A stretch of DNA of 64,000 nucleotides, from positions 5,279,517-5,343,516 of the forward strand of contig OZ025881.1 in NCBI GenBank assembly GCA_964019415.1, given 5' to 3'. The stretch is from Ianthella basta. Its lineage: Eukaryota > Porifera > Demospongiae > Verongiida > Ianthellidae. Below the pieces are notes generated by a model. The model did no database searches. It was not told the origin of the DNA and saw only the letters and a program-made list of their open reading frames with translations. Position numbers and translations under genes: made by a program. Every line of letters starts with the position of its first letter. Position 1 is the first letter of the stretch. Shown piece after piece: positions 55,603 through 64,000 of the stretch.

Positions 55603-56540
55603 CTAGCCTCGTTCCCAGGCGATCTGCATTAATTAGTGTGTGGGCTCTCACCATAACACAGACAGCCTGGGAATGAGGATATAAATATAAATATTCACCT
55701 GCATCATTAAATTCTTTTGTAGAGACATGGGAGATCAAAGCACTTGCACTCAGTTCGGTAAATACTGACTAACAGATTTGGTTGCATAAACCCTTTCAAG
55801 GTATATACTTTCAAAACAAGCAGAACCTATGATCTCATGTTGTGACACCCAGGACAAGGCTTTGTACACCTTGGCATGCATAGTCCAGAAGTACCTTCAA
55901 GGTTTTCTGCAGCCACACTTTCACCACCTTCAATATCCCATAACATTTACAATAGCTTCATCAAAGTATGCTGCTATGCAAACAATGGTGCACGCAGAGA
56001 AGCACAAAGGAACAATTGATTCCTTGGCAATTTGCTGATTGTACCAGTGTTGACTTTGATGTTCAAAGCTAATTAGAAGCCACTTGTATATTCACCACCA
56101 GATTCCACTGTGTGGACCAAGCTTAGCTTCAGTCACAAAGAGCAAGATGAAAGACTAATCATGAACCACACATGCAACTGCAATGAAATGTAGTCATGTG
56201 TATACAACAGACCATGTATACAGCAAGACTCACCTACTGAGTTTGAACTTGCACACATCTGTGCAATACACAATATTTATTATGCATGCACAGAGACTGA
56301 ATAAATGCGATGACCTATAGATCTTGGTCTCACATCTGTAGCCAGACCCCTTCACTCTCAAGTGCAATACCACAGAGTCTGACATAAAGATTCTGGAGAA
56401 TGCAAATGTTCGATGTTCATATGGGGCCCAGGCCGGGATGCCAACAAGGGTGTCCAATTAGGTTCTTTGAACTCATATAATAAACAACACAATGAAGAGC
56501 AATATGTAATAATGCATGGTGGCAGGGTCACCCTAATCAT
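55603..56540. repeat. Duplicated flank, inverted partner of 39105-40080
   Basis: The reverse complement matches the flank between genes A and B, including the AGCCTCGTTCCC hairpin, the CATGAGATCATAGGTTCTGC block and GTCACATGATTAGGGTGACCC. It supports an inverted duplication that includes intergenic DNA. Confidence 0.75.
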
Positions 56541-57262
56541 GTGACAAGGGGGCAGAGATGCAATGGTTCACATGATCAATGCATGAGCAGCAAGCTGGGC
56601 CCTACACACTGTCACCATGCTTAAGTAAATGCATTTTTGGTATAATATTATATTACAATCTTCTATACAATATGACATGCTATAATATTATAAAGCATAA
56701 TTAATAACAGCTGTACGTACAAACATTAATTATTGCATTGGGGTCAACCAATTGCACTATGGCTAACTGTTATTTTTTCCACATTTCTCACACTGTAAGC
56801 AGTTGACAAAGACCCCGGGTCAAAATGTCCTGCTCCCCCATCATTCTATTAAAGCTACAGTACTGCTCATGGAATCGATTGAACATCATAGCTATGCATG
56901 CACATGAGCCTCTATCAAATCAACTTGTGCAAATTTGCACTTGTTTTCATACTGCTTCATTCTCTGCATACATGCATATGCATGCATGTGTGCTACTGAT
57001 CCCAACTCCCAGCTGTCATACAGATTATATAAGATTTAACATGTGCTATACTAGAAGATCATGCTATAATTACATATTATAGTTGATGGGAGAGGTCACA
57101 AAATAATGTACAAGTACAATTATACACTCCATCGTTGATCAATATGGTCCAGTACAAGTATCATAATTTAATATAAGTATAATGGGACATATTATATTAA
57201 AGCATGCACACAGTATGAATAAGGGAACCAATATACAAAAATATTAACATCATTGATCAGTC
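56541..57262. other. 3' flank of FMO D, no gene seen
   Basis: AT-rich non-coding DNA. No exon or defined repeat was recognised. Confidence 0.35.
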
Positions 57263-59837
57263 TCAAACATGTTTCACCCATTTCTCTGCATCGATGATGG
57301 TGTAGTTCTCTTTCTTGTAGTGCATGAGGTTGTATGTCTTCTGCCTTCTTACCTCCTTGTATATCTCCTCTTGTTCACGAGGAATGGGGGAAACCTCTGC
57401 CAGTTTGGCCAGTTCTGCAGCATAGGCCCACTGCATGGGGCCAAGCAAGTGTGCCTGACGTACTGTGAGCCCGGATGCCAGTCTGTCTCTGTATTCTCTG
57501 TCAGATTCTTCTATCATTTCAAACGATGCAGGGAGGGTCTTATCTCCAAACCACACTGAAAGAACCCACTGGCTTTGAATGTGGAACTGGAAACAAGGAA
57601 GAACTTGGTCGTACACACCGAGGAAGGCCATACTGGGGAACTTGGCATTAAATGTCTGCTTGTATAGAGTGCATATCCTGTGGTCCACAACCGGCACCCC
57701 ACAACTGGGGTCCAGGAAGGGAAAGTGGTATTCATATCCTGTGCACAAGAGGATTGAATCCACTGCTAAATGTGTTCCATTACTCAGCTCAACACCATCC
57801 TCCACAGCTGTTTTAATGGCAGGGACCTGGGTCACATTCTGCGGAAAGGGTGAGGGGATGGGGGGGAGACGGTGGCTAAGGTAGACCTGTGAAGCCCCAG
57901 ATGCCATATCAAGGACTATATCACGGCCAGATGCGCCCGCACCAACAACAAGCACAGTCTCATCTTTGAATGCTGCTGGATCACGGTAGGCATAACTGTG
58001 CATCACCCTGCCCTTGAAGTTGGCTATGCCTTGCACTGTCTGCAGACAAGGCTGGTGGTAGTGTCTGCACAAGAAAGGGAATGGGTGAAGAAATAAAGAG
58101 AATCTACATCTTATAATGGATATAAAGATGCTGACGCAATATACAAATAAGTACTGGCCATGTAATTAGCACACCAATACAAATGGACTACTTACTACTA
58201 CTTATGCAATTGTAACAGCTGCAATCAGAGGCAAGTTGCACGGAGACTCTAATGTGTACAAATGCTACTACTACTTACGCATAATATCTTGTTTACACAA
58301 CGCTGGATCAGTACTATGTGGTATGGTTTTGTTTGGTTCAGTACAGTACAAACTGTTTACACGTATAGCAACGAATGGCAGGGACAGTACTAGTTTTGGG
58401 CGATCCGATTGGAAAGCAGTGACCAATCAGCTCGCTCTCACTGTTTTGTTGCAGCTTGTTCAGCATAGTCGTCTATCGTCTAGCCTTATTTAGAACCCTG
58501 GAAACGTTTGCGTGTAGTCTGGCAAAGTTGGTCCACAAGAGCGCCTGCATAGCACAGGAAGTGGTGTACCGAACCGCAATATTTCGGCATGATACGGTCA
58601 CAGAAGCGGACCGAGATATTCTGGAATGATGGAGTTTGGTATGGTATGTTACCCGTTTACATTTGCCATTTTTCCATACTGCACCATAACGAACCGGACC
58701 GTTCCAGAATATTGCGCTAATGTAAACTGGGTATAAGTTATAGCCCAGGGACGAGGACGATAGCCAGAATGTATGAGGCTGGGGCGAAGCCGAGACCAAG
58801 TAATTATATTCTAGCAGAAGTCCGAATCCATGGGCTATAATATATAATCTGTTTCTGCCCCTTTGCCATGGCGATCAGGTGGGAATGCAGAATGGCAATG
58901 ACGACAACCTATGCTCCTGTTTCAGGGGGGAGACCAAATTTTATTCACACGGCAGGAGTCTTCCTGGTACGTTTGATCACAGTAGCACCTGCTGTGCAGG
59001 TACTGAAGACACTTTCAGACCTGTTCGACTGGGATTGCGGGAAACCAAGGTAGTTAGCTACCTTTGAAGCTCCCAAGGAGACCGAAGCTTAGTGCAAACA
59101 GTCTGCATGGATTAGATGGTTTCGACGTGTGCAGCATAAGCGTGGAATTCCCTGTCTGTGACCATGCAATTAAGCTAGCACTTCAAGTGAGACACTACAC
59201 ATGTTTCCCATATGCCATACTATATATAGCTGCATGCTTTTTGATCTCTTAAGTAGCTAGCTATGTACATTACTTGTTTCCATAACCAGAATGGCATTCT
59301 GCTTTCATGCATTGCCAAGCAGTGCAAAGTAAGGTGTCTAATTTATTCACATCTAGATCAATTCCTCTTGGTGTACATTCTGGATATACGCAACAATGTC
59401 TAATTAGTAATTAGATAATGTTCCAAATATCCAGACTATACCCCACCATTAACCAGCCCCTTGCCCGTGGCAACATGCATAAGCAATTGTAGCAGCTGCA
59501 CTGAAAGGTAAGTGGCATGGAGACTCTAATGTGCACAAATGTAACCACAATCACTTACCCATTGCAGACAAGCACAGCATCAAACACTTGAGACTGTTTC
59601 TCAGGTGATGCCACTCCAACTGGTTCTGTGAATACCTGCCAACCTGTCCATTCCTTCCCACTGTCCACTGGGAGAACCTGGATCACCCTGGTCTGGAACT
59701 TTATGAATTGCCTCAGCTTAAAGTGTTGAGTGTAGTCTTGCAAGTATTTCAAGATTGCAGAATGGTGAGCAAAGGAAGGGACACTAAACTCGTAAGGCAA
59801 ATCAGAAAAGGCCATGATCTGCACAGGTAGATTGGAC
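57263..59837 (-). CDS. Flavin-containing monooxygenase D, exons 2 and 3 only
   Basis: Exon 2 is 59837-59559 (279 nt) and exon 3 is 58064-57263 (802 nt). Both are fully open and have correct splice sites, and their phases match genes A-C. FKGRVMHSYAY, GAGASG for NADPH and LCTGYEY are present. No exon 1 with the FAD loop was found between 59837 and gene E at 61014, so the gene has either lost its first exon or uses one further upstream. Intron 2 (1,494 bp) contains a duplicated block of about 70 bp. Gene A is the closest relative by intron and flank wording. The enzyme could not bind FAD without exon 1. Confidence 0.75.
58190..59553. repeat. Expanded intron 2 of FMO D with a duplicated block of about 70 bp
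   Basis: On minus, the block GTGCACATTAGAGTCTCC-TGC...CTTxCCTxTxAxTGCAGCTG-TACAATTGC occurs next to the exon 2 donor (about 59550-59480) and again at about 58262-58200. Gene A has it once in a 231-bp intron. The DNA between has no recognised gene. Confidence 0.7.
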
Positions 59838-59899
59838 CTACATTAAGCAAAAGAAGAGAATATATTGGATGAAAGCCTGATGTAACATATAAGCTGATG

Positions 59900-60500
59900 T
59901 ATACATAGGGGAGCATTTATCTTAGGCAGGCATATGTAGCATAACCCCCTCACAAGGAGGAAGGGCTGCTATGTACTTCTGACCACAAATACATTGCACA
60001 GAAGAAGCATGCATCACTCTCTGAGTCGATTAGCCCACTTGGAGTTTTTGCATGCATGTGATTCCTATATAAGCCTCACTTGAATAGCAAGGCAAAAAGG
60101 TCAGCAGAATGGTACAATATCTCTATGCTTATGAGAAAGTCTCAAATGCTGAGCAGCAATAGAGCAGAATATCCAAGCCTGGGGATGGCACTGCTTCTGT
60201 TCCAACTACTGATGAGACTTATATATTGCACAGGCTGCATTATATCTGCATCCTTCAAAATAGCTTTATTAATTCCCTCTTTAGTGCAATGTCATGTACA
60301 GATGGAAAGAGTGGAGGATGTGAATATGTTCAATGTCTGTACGAACGTAGACAAAGGTGTGACCAATTTTAAAGGACCTCTGCATGAAGTCATATATGCA
60401 TGTACAACACACTGAAGAGCAAGAAGAGCAATAAAGACACTTTAAACATTCAACATGTGCAGGTGCAGTTGCCATGACTCATGGTGAGCAGCAACTGGGC
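59900..60500. repeat. Segment matched in inverted orientation at 34560-35110
   Basis: Upstream of exon 2 of gene D this segment is homologous to the DNA upstream of exon 2 of gene A, in the opposite orientation. Confidence 0.8.
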
Positions 60501-61013
60501 CCAACATTTTCATCATTAAATAAATACAGTATACAATTAAATTTCCATGTTTCTATAATAATACTTTAATGGTTGCAGAGTCTCAGGCTGGATAACTAAA
60601 GCTTGGTGTTAACATAAGCTTTTGCAGGATAAATCTTTCACGGATAGTTGATGATTCACGATCAAATATCACAAATGATTACCCCTGCGAAAGTTAAAGC
60701 GTATATGGTATAATATTTATACTCCATGCACTGATGGTCAATTAAAAGTATAATTATAATAATTATACTGTGATAATAATTATGCATGCAGAGAAACCTT
60801 TCCAATAGGTCACTGTATTAGGCAGCCACATAACTAAAATGCTACCTCTGTAGAGCAGCCACCTCGATCTCTATATACATAGGTAGCTAAGTCGGAACTG
60901 TCTGGAAGGTGGCTGTGTTAGACAGGTTTCACTGCACTATAATTGCAATTTGAATTCCAAAATAAATAATATATATTACAGTAACCATAGCATATGCTAG
61001 TTCTGATCAGACT
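60500..61013. other. 3' flank of FMO E
   Basis: AT-rich non-coding DNA with no recognised feature except a short CACGGATAG / GCGAAAGTTAAAGCGTATATGGTA string (60640-60713) that resembles 63500-63590. It is a probable degenerate MITE. Confidence 0.35.
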
Positions 61014-62179
61014 CTAAATGTGTTTCTCCCATTTCTCTGCATCAGTGATGGTGTAGTTCTCTTTCTTGTAGTGCATGAGGTTGTACACTCTCTGCCTTCT
61101 TACTTCCTTGTACACCTCCTCAATCACACGAGGAAATGGGGAAACCCCTGCCAAGTCAGACAATTCTGCAGCATGGGCCCACTGCATGGGGCCAAGCAAA
61201 TGTGCCTGACGTACTGTGAGCCCGGATGCCAGTCTGCCTCTGTATTCTCTGTCAGATTCTTCTATCATTTCTGCTGATGCAGGGAGGGTCTTATCTCCAA
61301 ACCATACTGAAAGAACCCACTGGCTTTGAATGTGGAACTGGAAACAAGGAAGAACTTGAAGATACACGCCGAGGAAGGCCATACTGGGGAACTTGGCATT
61401 AAATGTCTGCTTGTATAGAGTGCATATCCTGTGGTCCACAACCGACACCCCACAACTGGGGTCCAGGAAAGGAAATTGGTATTCATATCCTGTGCACAAG
61501 AGGATTGAATCCACTGCTAAATGTGTTCCATTACTCAGCTCAACACCACCCTGCACAGCTGTTTTAATGGCAGGGACCTGGGTCACATTCTGCGGAAAGG
61601 GCGAGGGGATGGGGGGGAGACGGTGGCTGAGGTAGACTTGCGATGCCTCAGATGCAATATCAAGGACTATATCACGGCCAGATGCGCCCGCACCAACGAC
61701 AAGCACAGTCTCATCTTTGAATGCTGCTGGATCACGGTAGGCATAACTGTGCATCACCCTGCCCTTGAAGTTGGCTATGCCTTGCACTGTCTGCAGACGA
61801 GGCTGGTGGTAATGTCTACACAAGAATGGGAAGGAGCAATGACAAAGAAAATGTACACGAAGATTCTAACAAACACACAAATGTAACCACAATCACTTAC
61901 CCATTACAGACAAGCACACCATCAAACACTTGAGACTCTTTTTCAGGTGATACCACTCCAACTGGTTCTGTGAACACCTGCCAGCCAGTCCATTCCTTCC
62001 CACTGTCCACCGGGAGAACCTGGATCACCCTGGTCTGGAACTTTATGTACTGCCTCAGCTTAAAGTGTTGAGTGTAGTCTTGCAAGTATTTCAGTATTGC
62101 AGAATGGTGAGCAAAGGAAGGGACACTAAACTTGTAAGGAAAGTCTGGGTAGGACATGATCTGCACAGGTAGATTAGTC
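61014..62179 (-). CDS. Flavin-containing monooxygenase E, exons 2 and 3 (partial in window)
   Basis: Exon 2 is 62179-61901 (279 nt) and exon 3 is 61815-61014 (802 nt), separated by an 85-bp intron. Both are open and in phase. The FMO fingerprint FKGRVMHSYAY, GAGASG and LCTGYEY are kept; the C-terminus reads DAEKWEKHI. Exon 1 is not seen up to the window end at 64000. Because gene A has a first intron of nearly 12 kb, an exon 1 outside the window is plausible. Sequence is closest to gene D. Confidence 0.8.
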
Positions 62180-62573
62180 CTAGATATTCAAGAGAAAGGA
62201 ATACGCAGTGTACAGTGAGGCTAATGAATACATTGGTGTATCCATTTGTCACACCCTTTTACTAAGTTACATGTACACAAATAAAAATGGAGATTCTACT
62301 CAGCAATGTGAATCTATAGTACACAGAAGATACACAGAAGATAAAACATTGACATGGTCGTGACTAGCATGGTAGTTATCTTAATAATGCGAATCCATCC
62401 AAAAATGCTGCTACACAGCACAATGCATCTACACGTATCTCTGCCCCTCTCATCGCCCTCATCGTTCAGCAAACCAATAGCTATCCTAGATGTATGAAAG
62501 TGGAGCAGCAACAGGAAAAACAGAAGATCAGAAATGACCAACGCAATAAGCAGACGAATTAGGCTGCTACACA

Positions 62574-63395
62574 GTACCAGCAGCTTCCAGAGCAGATGCA
62601 ACGAGCAATGGACTGTGCCGGTGAGAAGGGAGCATCAAGCCGGCTGTCAGCACTTCCCATTATAGAGCATGGCTTTACATTGCACAAGGGAACATTCAGG
62701 GATGTCCCTATGTTTATGGTACGGATGGCACCCAGGTCATTTGCCAACAGAATTGGGGGTGTGGCAAACAGTTCACAATGGACCACATGCACTCTAGGCT
62801 GTCCATGCGGTGGTTTCCCATCACTACGTCACAATGAGATCAGAGATGTCACAGCGAACCTTCTCAATGAGATTTGCCATAACGTAAGCACAAAGCCAGA
62901 GCTGCAGCCTCTTTCAAGTGATCACTCACAAAACAGCCAACACCAAAGATGGGGCTTGCCTGGACGTGAATGCTCAAGGTTTTTGGGGAGACCAGTGTCA
63001 ATGCACATTTTCGATGTACAGGATTTTAACCCCTAGCACCCAGTAATTGCCACCTCCCCCTACCTCAGTGCTTTCGCAGTCATGACAGAGAGAAGAGAAG
63101 GGCGTACGACCAGCAGTAAGGGAAGTGAAACATGGATTCTTCGCGCCCTTAGTGTTCACCATGATGGGAGGAATGGGGAAGGCAGCCAAAGTCACTTATG
63201 GGCGGATAGCAGGATGGATTGCAACAAAGAGGGATCAACCCTATAGCCAAGTCATCGGATGGATGTGATGTGTGCTTGGCTTCAGCTTGATGAGATCGGC
63301 AGTCATGTGCCTCCAGAGAGCCCATGCTCCACTTCACAGCAGACCAGCCAGTTCTGAAATTCAGCTGGCCACCAGTGAGGGAAAGATTCACAACT
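62574..63395 (+). mobile_element. LINE reverse transcriptase 3' end, degenerate
   Basis: The plus frame reads MDCAGEKGASSRLSALPI and EHGFTLHKGTFRD, then CPCGGFPSLRHNEIRD with VTANLLNEICHNV, then ELQPL and DVQDFNP. This is the C-terminal region shared by a group of invertebrate LINE reverse transcriptases, with its HNEIRD block. Past a stop, traces continue (HHDGRNGEGSQS, RALSV) to about 63395. Frameshifts, stops and a missing segment mark it as dead. It lies where an exon 1 of gene E might be expected. Confidence 0.8.
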
Positions 63396-63795
63396 AAATA
63401 ACCATCTATAATACCAAATTCAATCATTCAAACGTTCAGTGCACATGCAGACTCAATTACTTAAGTTCCTTTCATATTATTATCTTGCAATGTAAAAAAT
63501 ATTCGCGGATTAAACTATTTGCGGATGGCTCCAGAACTGTGAATACCGTGAAAGTTTAGTCTGCAAAACATTTGAGCGCATACGGTATTAGATTGCGACA
63601 TTGAGACTGCTATCTAACAACTTAGAGAGTACAAAATGGGAGCCAGCATTTATCTGCTCTAGTAGAGAAGCACACCAAAGGTGCACTTCCCTGCTTTGGC
63701 GCCCAATGCAGGCACTTCCGACGCCAGTGCTTCTGACACGTACAAAGTACTTTCAATGCTGGCTACCAAGTAATAGCTAAAGCTATACTAAGGTT
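63396..63795. other. Non-coding stretch
   Basis: No gene was seen. 63500-63590 contains GAATACCGTGAAAGTTTAG and GCGCATACGGTATT, probable remnants of a small TIR repeat. Confidence 0.35.
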
Positions 63796-63829
63796 GTACA
63801 TACATACATACATACATACATACATACAT
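63796..63829. repeat. (CATA)n microsatellite
   Basis: About eight CATA units. Confidence 0.95.
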
Positions 63830-64000
63830 GAATCGGCCTATTACAGCGCCAGAGTTTGAAAGTAAGAAGCTAAAATGTGTGCAAGTCCATGAACGAGTTC
63901 AGATGGATACTGGCTTATCAGTAGCTAGCTAAATTGATTTGTTTCCACTTGCCCTGTTACTCTTTTTTCTGCTTTTTAACCACTCTCAACTGGCACTGAC

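Noticed and set aside
58275-58740. TIR element with GTTTACA ends in FMO D intron 2
   Set aside because: The inverted ends agree over only a few bases and GTTTACA also occurs inside, so boundaries cannot be supported.

Overview
The window is animal genomic DNA. Genes are intron-rich with GT-AG introns, mostly 80-1500 bp, and protein families are metazoan (TPPP, DUSP22/15, DDX27, polyubiquitin, flavin monooxygenase). Four TTAGGG units occur internally. Simple repeats, foldback MITEs and degenerate LINEs fill most non-coding space. The compact introns and LINE types would fit a sponge or another early-branching invertebrate, but that placement is inference.

1-15.2 kb is a gene-dense block. It holds the first coding exon of a TPPP/p25-alpha-like gene (minus, leaving the window), an 8-exon DUSP22/15-like phosphatase (plus), a 2-exon glycine-rich membrane protein (minus), and a complete 22-exon DDX27 helicase (plus) that starts 107 bp from the previous gene as a head-to-head pair. 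A 574-bp TIR element carrying a RecQ helicase fragment sits in a DUSP intron, and a 1.2-kb TIR element sits in the second-last DDX27 intron.

15.2-23.3 kb has a diverged two-unit ubiquitin gene, a broken FMO copy tail-to-tail with it, and several foldback elements.

23.3-62.2 kb is a flavin-containing monooxygenase (FMO) cluster. Genes A and B lie on plus; C, D and E lie on minus. A, B and C each give an open three-exon frame of 425, 429 and 426 aa. D and E show exons 2 and 3 only. Flanking DNA of A pairs with D, and of B with C, so about 34.5-60.5 kb is a large imperfect inverted duplication with its centre near 48-49 kb. Exon 3 of B and C looks identical over the stretches compared while their introns have diverged, which suggests gene conversion. 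LINEs and foldback elements expand the first intron of A to 11.8 kb and the second intron of B to 4.0 kb. B and C share an upstream CRE plus TATA promoter and a non-coding first exon.

62.2-64 kb holds a degraded LINE 3' end and a CATA microsatellite.

Exon coordinates were read by eye from splice motifs, reading-frame continuity and remembered family sequences. No database or alignment was run.
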